Assembly (NCBI GenBank): GCA_964564735.1
Contig: CAZMCH010000012.1
Coordinates: 1 to 64,000, forward strand
Direction: 5' to 3'
Source: CAZMCH01 sp964564735
Lineage (GTDB): Bacteria > Poribacteria > DTPJ01
Length of the DNA stretch: 64,000 nt
Shown here: in pieces, positions 35,816 through 45,066 of the stretch
How positions within the stretch are numbered: position 1 is the first letter of the stretch
Layout: every line of letters starts with the position of its first letter
Position numbers and translations under genes: made by a program
The notes under the pieces: generated by a model
What the model was told of the DNA's origin: nothing
Database searches by the model: none
What the model saw: only the letters and a program-made list of their open reading frames with translations

Positions 35816-37168
35816 ATGCCAGAAAATAGACCCAATATTGTTTTGATGGTTGCTGATGATCATGGACTTGATACAGGCAAATATGGTAATTCTGCTATAA
35901 AGATGCCAAATCTGGATAATCTCGCAGAAGATGGAGTAATATTTACTAATGCTTTTTGCACGACTGCTTCATGCGCTGCGAGTCGTAGTGTGATATTAAC
36001 AGGTCTATATAATCACGCAAACGGAACTTATGGACATACTCACGGATGTCATCATTTCGCATGTTTTGATAATATCCAAACTTTGCCAGCGATGCTTAAT
36101 GATGCTGGATATAAAACAATAAGGGTTGGTAAAACTCATTACGCACCAGAAAGTATATTTCCCTTTAAGTATGGACATCCTGCTGGAAAATTTGGACGAG
36201 ATGATGTGCGCATGTCTGAATCGTGCAGGGAATTAATTAAAGGTGATAAACCGTTTTTCCTATATTGGTGTTCGCATAATCCCCATAGAGGCGGAAGAAG
36301 GCTTGAAGATCAACCTTATAAACCAGATACCTTTGGCAATCCAGAAAAATCCTTTCCTGATGATGAGGAAATGGTATATAATCCAGATGACGTTATTGTC
36401 CTGCCATATTTACCAGATACCCCAGAGACTCGCATCGAGATTGCACAATATTATCAATCATCGTCTAGGTTGGATAGGGGTGTTGGGCGATTGATGCAGA
36501 TATTAAAAGAGGAAAATAAATATGATAATACAGTCATTATCTACATATCAGATAATGGTTCAGCTTTCCCCGCATCAAAGACGACCCTTTATGAATCGGG
36601 AATGAATTTGCCATGTATTGTCAGAACGCCTTATATGCAAGATCGAGATAAAAAATGCGATGCGCTGATAACTTGGGCTGATCTTACGCCTACAATACTT
36701 GATTTTGCTAACGCATATAACGATCCAAATAAATTTCATGGACGGTCATTTAAGGGTATTATCGAAGAGGAATCACCACAGGGTTGGCGAGATGAAGTCT
36801 ATGTAGCACATACTTTCCATGAGATAACAAACTATTATCCAATGAGGGTTGTCAGGACGAAAAAATATAAATTTATCTGGAATATAGCATATCCACTTAC
36901 ATATTCATTTGCGTCTGATTTATGGAGTTCAGCAAGCTGGCAGGGCGCAATAGACAGAGGTTTGGAGTATTATGGAAAGAGAAGCATTGAGGCATATCTC
37001 CATCGCCCAAAATTTGAGTTATACGACCTAGAAAGCGACCCACATGAGATAAATAACCTTGCAGATAAACAGGAATATAAATTACTTGTTGATGAATTTT
37101 GCAGAAAAATCAAGACATTCCAGAAAGAAACCAACGACCCATGGTTACATAAATGGGAATATGAATAA
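35816..37168 (+). CDS. Type I sulfatase (Cys-type)
   Basis: This 450-residue protein has the N-terminal metal motif NIVLMVADDHGLDTG and the modification site CAASRSVILTG. The Cys at its start would become formylglycine; the usual third residue Pro is Ala here. YISDNGSAFPASKTTLYESG and FELYDLESDPHEINNLAD are typical of N-sulfoglucosamine sulfohydrolase-like enzymes. There is no signal peptide at the chosen start, so it may act on oligosaccharides inside the cell. No formylglycine-generating enzyme lies in the window. It probably desulfates glycan fragments for the neighbouring enzymes. Confidence 0.92.
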   Translation: MPENRPNIVLMVADDHGLDTGKYGNSAIKMPNLDNLAEDGVIFTNAFCTTASCAASRSVILTGLYNHANGTYGHTHGCHHFACFDNIQTLPAMLNDAGYKTIRVGKTHYAPESIFPFKYGHPAGKFGRDDVRMSESCRELIKGDKPFFLYWCSHNPHRGGRRLEDQPYKPDTFGNPEKSFPDDEEMVYNPDDVIVLPYLPDTPETRIEIAQYYQSSSRLDRGVGRLMQILKEENKYDNTVIIYISDNGSAFPASKTTLYESGMNLPCIVRTPYMQDRDKKCDALITWADLTPTILDFANAYNDPNKFHGRSFKGIIEEESPQGWRDEVYVAHTFHEITNYYPMRVVRTKKYKFIWNIAYPLTYSFASDLWSSASWQGAIDRGLEYYGKRSIEAYLHRPKFELYDLESDPHEINNLADKQEYKLLVDEFCRKIKTFQKETNDPWLHKWEYE

Positions 37169-37191
37169 ATAACTTTTATAGAAAGGAAAAA

Positions 37192-38532
37192 ATGACAGAA
37201 TTAGTTGACAAAATCTTCATGAAAGAGATAAAGGCGGATTCCCCCGGCGCCGCAGTAGCAATTGTCAAAGACCACTCAATAATTTATAAAAATGGATATG
37301 GGCTTGCATGTATGGATTATGATATACCTATCACGCCATCAACGATCTTTCATGTTGCTTCTGTATCCAAGCAATTTACAGCTTTTTCTGTCGCTATGAT
37401 TGCTGATCAAGGTGAAATATCTTTGAATGATGATATTCGCAAGTATTTGCATGAAGTTCCCGATTTCGGAAAAACAATCACAATCCGTCATCTTATTCAC
37501 CATACAAGCGGTTTGCGTGATCAATGGGAATTGCTAATGCTGGCTGGCTGGTTAATTGATGATGTAATAACCCAAGAACACATATTAAAGCTAGTCAGCA
37601 ACCAAAGAGAACTCAATTTTACTCCCGGAGATAAATATCTATATTGTAATACGGGATATACGCTTTTGGCAGAGATTGTTAGTCGTGTATCTGGAAAATC
37701 ATTTGTTGATTATACATCAGAAAACATTTTTAAGCCACTTTGCATGAATAATACACATTTTCATGATGACTATGAGATGATAGTCAAAAACATGGCTTAT
37801 TCATATTATTATGATAATAACGGTATCCTAAAAAAGAGCATATTAACATTTGCTAATGTGGGTGCAACTAGCCTTTTTACAACTGTTGAAGACTTGGCAA
37901 AGTGGATGGATAATTATGATAAAAAATCCGTTGGTGGCGAGTCCGTTATTAATCAGATGATGCAAAAAGGCAAACTCAATAATGGTGAAGAAATTAACTA
38001 CGCATTTGCATTGAAAATCGCTGAATATAGGGGACTCAAAACATTTGGACATGACGGCATGGATGCTGGTTATCGGACATGTTTTGTATGTTTTCCTGAA
38101 CAGAAATTCGGTATTATCATATTGTGTAATCTTGGTTCATTAAGCCCCTATAATCTAGCAATGCAGATTGCTGACATATATCTTGCTGACCAGCTTACAC
38201 CGATAGAAATCAAAAATAATATAGAAGCGCAAAAAACTGAAGAAGTAAAATCAGATGAACCCATTATTGATTTTAATGAATATCTGGGTGATTATTACAG
38301 CGATGAGCTAGGAACAGTCTATACTATGATTTTTAAGGATAATCATCTTACAATACGACATAGACGGTTAAGTGATAAAAAGTTAGACTATGTAGAAAAA
38401 GATGTATTTAAGGGTAATAGCATTACAAAACTTGCATTTACAAGAGATGATAAACAAAAGATTAACGGGTTTAAACTGAATGGCTCTGGTCGTGTTTTCG
38501 GGCTTCAGTTCCAAAAAATAGGGAATGTATAA
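37192..38532 (+). CDS. Serine hydrolase of the beta-lactamase (class C)/PBP4* family
   Basis: This 446-residue protein has the SxxK motif SVSK near residue 59, the YxN-type motif YCNTGY near 149, and HDGMDAG near 288 in the third active-site position. A C-terminal lipocalin-like domain of about 90 residues (NEYLGDYYSDELGT) follows, as in DUF3471-type proteins. No signal peptide is evident. These enzymes act as esterases or D-amino peptidases. It ends the 33.8-38.5 kb operon, so deacylation of a glycan substrate is possible, but the family is too broad to be specific. Confidence 0.88.
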   Translation: MTELVDKIFMKEIKADSPGAAVAIVKDHSIIYKNGYGLACMDYDIPITPSTIFHVASVSKQFTAFSVAMIADQGEISLNDDIRKYLHEVPDFGKTITIRHLIHHTSGLRDQWELLMLAGWLIDDVITQEHILKLVSNQRELNFTPGDKYLYCNTGYTLLAEIVSRVSGKSFVDYTSENIFKPLCMNNTHFHDDYEMIVKNMAYSYYYDNNGILKKSILTFANVGATSLFTTVEDLAKWMDNYDKKSVGGESVINQMMQKGKLNNGEEINYAFALKIAEYRGLKTFGHDGMDAGYRTCFVCFPEQKFGIIILCNLGSLSPYNLAMQIADIYLADQLTPIEIKNNIEAQKTEEVKSDEPIIDFNEYLGDYYSDELGTVYTMIFKDNHLTIRHRRLSDKKLDYVEKDVFKGNSITKLAFTRDDKQKINGFKLNGSGRVFGLQFQKIGNV

Positions 38533-38604
38533 TAATAAAAAAGGGCGCTTTAGCAAGTTCTGATGGAATGTTGTTTAGATTCCAACTCAGATGATAATAT
38601 TTGT

Positions 38605-38742
38605 TTATTTATTTGCATTTGTTGACTTTGAGCATCTTGCACAATCACCATGACAGCCTCCACCTTTAACCGAATTTTTGATATATCTGTATATAAAAAA
38701 TAGTGCTATAAGAAGCACTGGTATAAGTATTAATTTATCCAT
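38605..38742 (-). CDS. FeoB-associated Cys-rich membrane protein
   Basis: This 45-residue protein has one N-terminal membrane helix (MDKLILIPVLLIALFFIYRY) and a short tail with GGGCHGDCARCSK, three cysteines near a histidine. Proteins of this form, encoded just after feoB, are known as FeoB-associated Cys-rich proteins; their exact role in ferrous iron handling is unknown. It starts 13 bases downstream of the feoB stop, behind an AAGGAAA-type site, so it is the last gene of the feo operon. Confidence 0.85.
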   Translation of the reverse strand: MDKLILIPVLLIALFFIYRYIKNSVKGGGCHGDCARCSKSTNANK

Positions 38743-38755
38743 AGTTTATTTCCTT

Positions 38756-40774
38756 TCATGAAAGACCAATGATTAGACCTGTTTGATATACAAGAGTGGC
38801 AAGTATCCACGCAAGAGCAAGCCCATATCCAACAGCAAAAAGAGTCCATCTCCAAGATGCTGTCTCCTTTTTTATAACTGCCACAGTTGCAAGACAAGGA
38901 ATATATATTAAAGTTGCAACCATAAAAGCATAGGCAGACAACGGAGTCATTGCGGATTGCAATTTTTCAACAAGCATATCTTGATCTTCGCCTGTTCCAT
39001 ATAAAACACCCATTGTTGCAACAACTATTTCTTTTGCAACGAATCCAAATAACAATGCAACTCCACCTCGCCAATCAGCACCAAGTGGTTCAACAATAGG
39101 CTCTATAATATGCCCTAGCTGACCTGCATAACTTGCTTCGCTTGCATATTCAACACCAACAGGGAAAGTCCCCAAAAACCAAATTATAATTACACCTGCC
39201 AATACAACTGTCCACACTTTTTTCAGGAATTGAGACCCTCTTTCCCATACATGTATAAAAGTTCCTTTTACTGTTGGTATGCGATAGGGAGGCAATTCAA
39301 TTATTAATGGTATCATTGGTGTTCTGAATAAAGTTTTTCTGAATAATCTGCCTACCAAAATTGCAAGAATAATTCCAAGTAAATACAGAGAAAATATGAC
39401 GCTTCCTGCATGATTAGGAAAAAAAGCTGATGTTAAAAGTGCATAAACAGGCAATCTTGCACTACAAGACATTAACGGAATTAAAAGTATAGTTAATAAC
39501 CTATCTGTTCTGCTTTCCAGTGTTCTTGTTGCCATAATAGCTGGAACATTACACCCAAAACCCATTAACATCGGTATAAAAGATTTTCCATGCAAACCGA
39601 GTCTGTGCATCAAACTATCCATTATAAATGCGGCACGAGCCATGTATCCACTATCCTCAAGCACCGATATAACGAAAAATAGTATGAATATATTTGGTAA
39701 AAGGACAATCACTCCACCGACACCGCCAATTATCCCATCAAGAATAAGGGATCGATACCATGTCTCAGACATCTGATGCGCAAGTATTTTGCTCAACCAA
39801 CTAATTGCATGATCTATCCAATCTGTTGGATATGCGCCAACTTTGAAGGTTAGCTGAAAAGCTATCCACATCATAAAAAGAAATATCGGAACACCTATGA
39901 AAGTATTTGTTAGGACCCTGTCTATTTGGTCAGACCTTGTATGTCTTTCCTCTCCTGTTCGCTTAATGACTTCTGTTCCTATGCCGCTAACAAATCCATA
40001 TCTCCTATCAACAATTACAGACTCTACATCACATCCGAATATTTCTTTAAGATGCTCAGTGCTTTCTTTAACAACTTCCATTATTCTGTTATTATCTATT
40101 AACTTAATGAATTCATCGTCATTTTCCAGTAGTTTAAGCGCCATTAATCTGCTGGAATATTTCTCTTTTAGATTATTTGTGTCTTTTTCATCTATTATCT
40201 TTTTTATCTTCTCAATTTCTTCTTCAATTTCACGTCCATAATATATATTTCTTTGGTTATGCAACAAGCCTTTGTCTGCGTCTTCAATAACGGCTTTTAA
40301 GAGTTCCTGAGTTCCCTTATTTTTACTTGCTATCATAGGAACGACTGGAATACCTAGCAATTCGGACATTTTTTGAACATCAATAACGAATCCTCTAGTT
40401 TCTGCAACATCCATCATGTTTAGTGCAATAACAATATTAGCATTCAATTCCATTAGTTGTGCTGTTAAATAAAGGTTGCGCTCGAGATTGGATGCGTCAA
40501 CGATGTCAACAACAACATCAGGCTTTTCTTGCATAATGAAGTTTCTTGCTATGAGTTCCTCTGGTGAATATGTAGTAAGACTATATGTCCCTGGAAGGTC
40601 AACAACGTTAATAATTATGTCATTGTATTTGCATGTTCCTTCTTTTTTTTCAACGGTTACACCAGCCCAATTGCCAACGTGTTGATGTGCGCCTGTTAGG
40701 TTATTAAATACGGTCGTCTTGCCAGAATTTGGATTTCCAGCAAGTGCAATAGTGATATTTTTTTCCATAATCAT
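38756..40774 (-). CDS. feoB: Ferrous iron transport protein B
   Basis: This 672-residue protein has the N-terminal G domain with GNPNSGKTTVFNNLTG (G1), DLPGTYSL (G3) and ALNMMDVA (G4), then a helical GDI region. The membrane part has about eight helices including FGCNVPAIMATRTLESRTDR, the Gate motif, and GFVAKEIVVATMGVLYG. It imports Fe2+ across the inner membrane using nucleotide-driven gating. A DtxR-box-like site lies 19 bases before its start, and feoA is just upstream. Confidence 0.97.
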   Translation of the reverse strand: MIMEKNITIALAGNPNSGKTTVFNNLTGAHQHVGNWAGVTVEKKEGTCKYNDIIINVVDLPGTYSLTTYSPEELIARNFIMQEKPDVVVDIVDASNLERNLYLTAQLMELNANIVIALNMMDVAETRGFVIDVQKMSELLGIPVVPMIASKNKGTQELLKAVIEDADKGLLHNQRNIYYGREIEEEIEKIKKIIDEKDTNNLKEKYSSRLMALKLLENDDEFIKLIDNNRIMEVVKESTEHLKEIFGCDVESVIVDRRYGFVSGIGTEVIKRTGEERHTRSDQIDRVLTNTFIGVPIFLFMMWIAFQLTFKVGAYPTDWIDHAISWLSKILAHQMSETWYRSLILDGIIGGVGGVIVLLPNIFILFFVISVLEDSGYMARAAFIMDSLMHRLGLHGKSFIPMLMGFGCNVPAIMATRTLESRTDRLLTILLIPLMSCSARLPVYALLTSAFFPNHAGSVIFSLYLLGIILAILVGRLFRKTLFRTPMIPLIIELPPYRIPTVKGTFIHVWERGSQFLKKVWTVVLAGVIIIWFLGTFPVGVEYASEASYAGQLGHIIEPIVEPLGADWRGGVALLFGFVAKEIVVATMGVLYGTGEDQDMLVEKLQSAMTPLSAYAFMVATLIYIPCLATVAVIKKETASWRWTLFAVGYGLALAWILATLVYQTGLIIGLS

Positions 40775-40792
40775 GAACCTTTATATATAAAA

Positions 40793-40811
40793 TTAGGATA
40801 GCCTAACTTAT
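40793..40811 (-). promoter_or_regulatory. DtxR/IdeR-type iron box before feoB
   Basis: TTAGGATAGCCTAACTTAT matches about 16 of 19 positions of the palindromic DtxR/IdeR consensus TTAGGTTAGSCTAACCTAA. It lies between feoA and feoB. Confidence 0.75.
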
Positions 40812-40830
40812 TATTTAAAAAAATAATTAA

Positions 40831-41070
40831 TTAATCTTTTGTTACAAAAATCCTGTTTGCCATACCCCTTCCAATTGCAATTCTAGAGTCCATAACCCCC
40901 AGAATTACAGGACCCCATGAACCATTTTGAATCATAGTTATTCTAACACCGGGATTTAGACCAAGCACCGATAATCTTTGTCTTATTCCATGACCGTCCT
41001 GAATATCGACAAGTTTTGCTTCCTCTCCAATGCCCAACTTAGTTAGTGGCAACATATTACAATTGCTCAT
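40831..41070 (-). CDS. feoA: Ferrous iron transport protein A
   Basis: This 79-residue SH3-like protein has the pattern typical of FeoA: KLVDIQDGHGIRQRLSVLGLNPGVRITM. A GGAGGTAG site precedes the start. FeoA supports FeoB function at the membrane. It lies 24 bases downstream of the DtxR-type regulator gene and 56 bases upstream of feoB. Confidence 0.95.
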   Translation of the reverse strand: MSNCNMLPLTKLGIGEEAKLVDIQDGHGIRQRLSVLGLNPGVRITMIQNGSWGPVILGVMDSRIAIGRGMANRIFVTKD

Positions 41071-41093
41071 AGAAAGCTACCTCCATATACAGA

Positions 41094-41543
41094 TTATTGA
41101 TTTTCTTTGTCATTATTCCCGATTAAATTTAGTAAACAGCACTGTGAACCTTCTACGCAAGTATCAATACATTCAACGAGCTTCACAAGTTGCTCTACTG
41201 TTTTTGGACTGACTGAATGTTCTATTCCGCAAGCATCTTGTTCTGCTGTTTTCGTATCAACTCTTAGAACTTGTATAAGGAATTTAAAGATCAGATCATG
41301 ACGGCGCTTGATTTCTTCGGCAATAGTAATACCTTCTTCTGTCAGTTCAACATACTCATATTTTTCATGCCGAACAAGATTTTTTTCCGTCAAGGTTCTC
41401 AGCGCACCTGTTACGCTTGGCATCTTGACCTTCATTTGTTTGGCTATATCCTTTACTCTGACATATTTTTTCTTTTGTTTGAGAGTGGATATTGCTTCCA
41501 AATAATCTTCCATGCTGTTTGTTAAAATAAAATTTTCCTGCAT
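41094..41543 (-). CDS. DtxR/MntR family metal-dependent repressor
   Basis: This 149-residue protein has an N-terminal winged helix (RVKDIAKQMKVKMPSVTGALRTLTEKNLV) and a dimerisation/metal domain with ELTEEGITIAEEIKRRHDLI and DACGIEHSVSPKTVEQL. The Cys, Glu and His of CGIEHSVS fit the primary metal site. There is no SH3 domain, so it is the short MntR/IdeR type. Being upstream of feoA-feoB, with iron boxes at 40793 and 41565, it likely represses the feo operon and its own gene when Fe2+ is plentiful. The C-terminus is cysteine-containing (SQCCLL). Confidence 0.93.
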   Translation of the reverse strand: MQENFILTNSMEDYLEAISTLKQKKKYVRVKDIAKQMKVKMPSVTGALRTLTEKNLVRHEKYEYVELTEEGITIAEEIKRRHDLIFKFLIQVLRVDTKTAEQDACGIEHSVSPKTVEQLVKLVECIDTCVEGSQCCLLNLIGNNDKENQ

Positions 41544-41564
41544 AAATTATCCTCTTATATAAAA

Positions 41565-41583
41565 TTAGTATTCCCTAACTTTA
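41565..41583 (-). promoter_or_regulatory. Second DtxR-box-like site, upstream of the repressor gene
   Basis: TTAGTATTCCCTAACTTTA keeps the TTAG and CCTAAC half-sites of the DtxR palindrome (about 14 of 19 positions) and lies 22 bases before the repressor's start. It suggests autoregulation and control of the whole feo operon. Confidence 0.6.
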
Positions 41584-41655
41584 TTATAAATATAAAATTA
41601 TGTTTTGTCAAGATAATTATTTTTTAAAATCAAAGAATGGCTAAAAGGAAGGTTA

Positions 41656-42594
41656 TTATTGACCTATTGCGCCCTTTTTTAGCATGTTTAATTCCTTTAG
41701 GGCGGAAAATGCGTCAAAGTTTAATGGATCGAGTTTTGTGATGGCTTGGTAAGCTTCTATTGCTTTGTCATAAAGTTCTTCGCTTCTGTAAATACTCCCT
41801 ATTTCCATATAAAATTCAATATTTTCAGGATTATCTGGGTCTAACTTTACGATTTCCTTATATATTTCTAACGCTTTGTCAAATTTTTGCTCGGATTTAT
41901 AGTTTTCTGCTTTTTGAGTATATGATCCTATCAATTCAAAGATAATTTCTTTGGAATTTGGATTTATTGAAAAGGCTTTTTTTAATATTTCTATTGCTTT
42001 GTCAGTATCTCCATCAGTTTTATATATTCTACCTAATTGTAAGTATGACTTGGATATTGATTCTTTGTCATTAGCATTTGTTCCAACAGCCTTTTCATAA
42101 GATAATATCGCATCTTCTTTATTATTTTTTTGTTGATAGATCGTTCCTATATAATAGTAAGCTTCAGCATTTTGCGGATCATTGACTATAACTTTCTGAA
42201 AAGCCGCAAGTGCCTTATTGGAATCGTCCAGCCTTGTTTGGTATATCTTTCCTTTAAGTAAATATAATCCTTTATAATTCGGATTTAATTTTTCCAGCTT
42301 TTGCAATTCATTAAGGGCATCATGATTCCAGAGATTATCATAATATATCTCAGCTAATCGGAAATAAGCATCCTCGAATTTATGATCAACTTTTAGTGCC
42401 TTCCAATACTGCACAGACGCATCAACAAACTTGCCTTGATTATAAAATTGATCGCCTTTTTGCATATATGCGCTTGCAGTTTCCCTGTCTTTATCCGACA
42501 AAGCAACATTACGCTCTATAAGTAAAACTATTGGGATACTTATTAAGAAAATAATTATAATTACTATTTCTATTATTAAACTATGACGAATCAA
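41656..42594 (-). CDS. TPR-repeat protein with N-terminal membrane anchor
   Basis: This 312-residue protein has a membrane segment at about residues 7-26 (IEIVIIIIFLISIPIVLLIE), then about seven tetratricopeptide repeats. Examples are ASAYMQKGDQFYNQGKF, AEAYYYIGTIYQQKNNKED and YDKAIEAYQAITKLDPLNF. TPR domains are protein-binding scaffolds. The start lies 3 bases from the YibE/F stop, so the two genes are co-transcribed and probably work together, perhaps at the inner membrane. The binding partner is unknown. Confidence 0.88.
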   Translation of the reverse strand: MIRHSLIIEIVIIIIFLISIPIVLLIERNVALSDKDRETASAYMQKGDQFYNQGKFVDASVQYWKALKVDHKFEDAYFRLAEIYYDNLWNHDALNELQKLEKLNPNYKGLYLLKGKIYQTRLDDSNKALAAFQKVIVNDPQNAEAYYYIGTIYQQKNNKEDAILSYEKAVGTNANDKESISKSYLQLGRIYKTDGDTDKAIEILKKAFSINPNSKEIIFELIGSYTQKAENYKSEQKFDKALEIYKEIVKLDPDNPENIEFYMEIGSIYRSEELYDKAIEAYQAITKLDPLNFDAFSALKELNMLKKGAIGQ

Positions 42595-42596
42595 GG

Positions 42597-45011
42597 CTAT
42601 ACCTCTTTCCCAAATCCAAGAAATCCAACAATTTTATCCCATACAGACGCAACAAACGCTGTAATTGGTATAGTCAATACAAGCCCAATGCTTCCAGCAA
42701 TCATACGCAGTATCTCGGCTGAAAGTGTCTCTGTGTTTATTATTTCCATTTTGTTTCCTGATATAATGCTTGTTCCAGAAAATGTCATTAAAAGGATTAA
42801 TCGTAATCCAAGATACGCAAATACCAGAGTGTTAGCTATTGTTCCGATAAGGTCAGTTCCAACAACCATGCCTGCGGACATTAATTGTCTTACAGAAAGT
42901 TTTGGATTAGCGCGTCTGACTTCACGAACAGAAGAAGCAACTGCTATTCCAGCATCAACTGCCGAACCAAGTAAACCCATTATTATGCCTGCCATGAGAA
43001 TATTTCTGAAATTTATCTTTTCTGAGGTGGTAAACTGCATAAGCATAGCGGTTCTACTACTAGATATACCTGTAAAATGCAAATATTGATCTGCATATAT
43101 AACTATTAGGCTTGCTACAAGCACACCACCTATAATTCCAACCGTTGCTGAACCTGACTTACGATTAAAACCCGTAACTATCAATAAAGTCAATAAAGCA
43201 ATAATTCCACAAACTATTACAGAAACTAAAATTGCATTGTATCCAGCTACTATAAGAGGCATCATTAATTTCAGAATCACCGTAATTGACAAAGCCAATG
43301 CAATTATAGTCCTTATGCCCTGAAATCTGCCGACAACAACGATGATTAAAATGAGAAAGCCTATTAAATATATAAGATAACCGTCTCTGCTATAATTATT
43401 AATAAGCGTACGTGTTATATAATCTTTCGTCCCATCAACTTTTAATAAAATGTCATCACCCTTTTTAATCCTCAAATTATATAATGGCATTCTATTTGGA
43501 TCATAGATATTTTGAACTAAGGCTTGTTTGTTTTTGAAATTTCCACCAAGAATCTTTGTTTCCAATATTTCGCTTTTTGCATTTTCTATCGAAAAAGAGA
43601 ATGGGCTTGGGCTTTCAATAAATTCGCCTTTATCAATCACTTTTGCCCTTACATATTCTGAAACAATATGGTCTCTATCGGATTTATCAACTTGAGATTC
43701 AGAAGAATTTCGGGACATAAAATAGGTAAAATGTATGCCTAATAACATAAAAAGCATAATTACAGGAAAAACAAATTTTGAATATCTATTTTTAGATACT
43801 GTTAGTTCATTATCAACATGATCTCCAGTTTTTTGAGAGCCTTTACCGATCAAAAATCCTGCTATTAGAGCAGTTATGGGTATTGCCATAACAATTCCTA
43901 TTGTTCCCGTTATTGCCTGAACAATCTCTGATGATGTCGCTTCCTCGTTGATTATTCTGGTAAAAGGCATAGCCCTTCCCGCTTCACCAAAAGGGAACAT
44001 AGGTAAAAGTATTAATGTCAAATCAGCACCAATATAAGCAAATATAAGGGTATTTGCCATTGTTCCTATTTCATCACGTCCTACATTCATTCCAGCCCTT
44101 ACACAATCCCATATATTGCTATCTGGATTAGCCTTTTTTACTTGCTCTATAGCAGAAGCAACCGCCATACTTGCATCCATTATAGCACCAGAAGCACCAA
44201 TTATCATGCCTGCAATCATTATTCCTGTGAAATTCCAATTAGTGCTTTCGGGAGACATCCACAAACGTTTCCCAAGATCAAGGAAGCCGAAACTGACATC
44301 TTGCCCAACAAAACGCAATATAATACTTGATATAAATGATAAAATTGCTGTTATAAATAAACCTCCAATTGTGCCTAATATTCCAGCTATGGATTTCTTG
44401 CTTATTCCACCTATTAATAAGAAAGTTAATATTGAATTAATTGCAGAAACAAAAATTGCCACCCATATAGGATTATACCCCTGTATGGACATGGGAAGAA
44501 GCAACGCAATAATAAAAATTATCGAAAACCCTAAAGCTCCAACGGATTTTATTCCCTTTAGACCGCCAATAAGAATAACAAGTATGATATATACAGCACC
44601 AAGCCAAAGTAAAAAATTAATCCTTACGTACTCACCAATATTAACTGCACCGACACTGGCTGAATCATCTTTTCGTAATGTAATATTTACATATAATCTA
44701 TCTCCAACTCTAAATATTCTATCATTATAATTACCAAGTAGGTTATTTCCAGCGAATACCTTAGTTCCTTTAAACTTTCCACTTGTTAATTGCAGAGTTA
44801 CGATCTGACCATCAATAGAATAAACCCAGTTTGGTGATTCTCCTGTAGCTCTCCCTGCATCTATACTGATGACTTTTCCTATACACGATATTAGTTTTGA
44901 ACCATCCTCAAGAGTCTTTTCGTTTGTCCATCTTCTAAAACTCATATCTGAAAGAAAACATATTATTATTAAGACAATCAAGGCTGGAAGCTTATATTTC
45001 CATTCTTTCAT
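42597..45011 (-). CDS. Tandem-duplicated YibE/F family membrane protein
   Basis: This 804-residue protein holds two copies of the YibE/F unit, each an N-terminal beta-rich region followed by about seven membrane helices. Copy 1 (residues about 35-390) has GASGAIMDASMAVASAIEQV and GTMANTLIFAYIGADL; copy 2 (about 430-800) has GLLGSAVDAGIAVASSVREV and GTIANTLVFAYLGLRL. A membrane helix lies at the N-terminus. Family members are normally about 380 residues, so this is a fusion of two units. The function of YibE/F is unknown. It precedes the TPR gene. Confidence 0.9.
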   Translation of the reverse strand: MKEWKYKLPALIVLIIICFLSDMSFRRWTNEKTLEDGSKLISCIGKVISIDAGRATGESPNWVYSIDGQIVTLQLTSGKFKGTKVFAGNNLLGNYNDRIFRVGDRLYVNITLRKDDSASVGAVNIGEYVRINFLLWLGAVYIILVILIGGLKGIKSVGALGFSIIFIIALLLPMSIQGYNPIWVAIFVSAINSILTFLLIGGISKKSIAGILGTIGGLFITAILSFISSIILRFVGQDVSFGFLDLGKRLWMSPESTNWNFTGIMIAGMIIGASGAIMDASMAVASAIEQVKKANPDSNIWDCVRAGMNVGRDEIGTMANTLIFAYIGADLTLILLPMFPFGEAGRAMPFTRIINEEATSSEIVQAITGTIGIVMAIPITALIAGFLIGKGSQKTGDHVDNELTVSKNRYSKFVFPVIMLFMLLGIHFTYFMSRNSSESQVDKSDRDHIVSEYVRAKVIDKGEFIESPSPFSFSIENAKSEILETKILGGNFKNKQALVQNIYDPNRMPLYNLRIKKGDDILLKVDGTKDYITRTLINNYSRDGYLIYLIGFLILIIVVVGRFQGIRTIIALALSITVILKLMMPLIVAGYNAILVSVIVCGIIALLTLLIVTGFNRKSGSATVGIIGGVLVASLIVIYADQYLHFTGISSSRTAMLMQFTTSEKINFRNILMAGIIMGLLGSAVDAGIAVASSVREVRRANPKLSVRQLMSAGMVVGTDLIGTIANTLVFAYLGLRLILLMTFSGTSIISGNKMEIINTETLSAEILRMIAGSIGLVLTIPITAFVASVWDKIVGFLGFGKEV

Positions 45012-45021
45012 TTGCTATTCC

Positions 45022-45055
45022 AAAAAAGGCGGGGCGCATTGAGATACGCCTCCGC
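45022..45055 (-). terminator. Rho-independent terminator of thuA-like gene
   Basis: On the minus strand GCGGAGGCGTAT and ATGCGCCCCGC pair with a one-base bulge, followed by CTTTTTT. It lies 12 bases downstream of the ThuA-domain gene. Confidence 0.75.
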
Positions 45056-45066
45056 ATAATAATATT

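Noticed and set aside
42583..44730. Plus-strand frames across the YibE/F gene (e.g. 44116-44730) as separate membrane genes
   Set aside because: They are antisense to a well-supported gene and are hydrophobic only because both strands of a helix-rich gene are.
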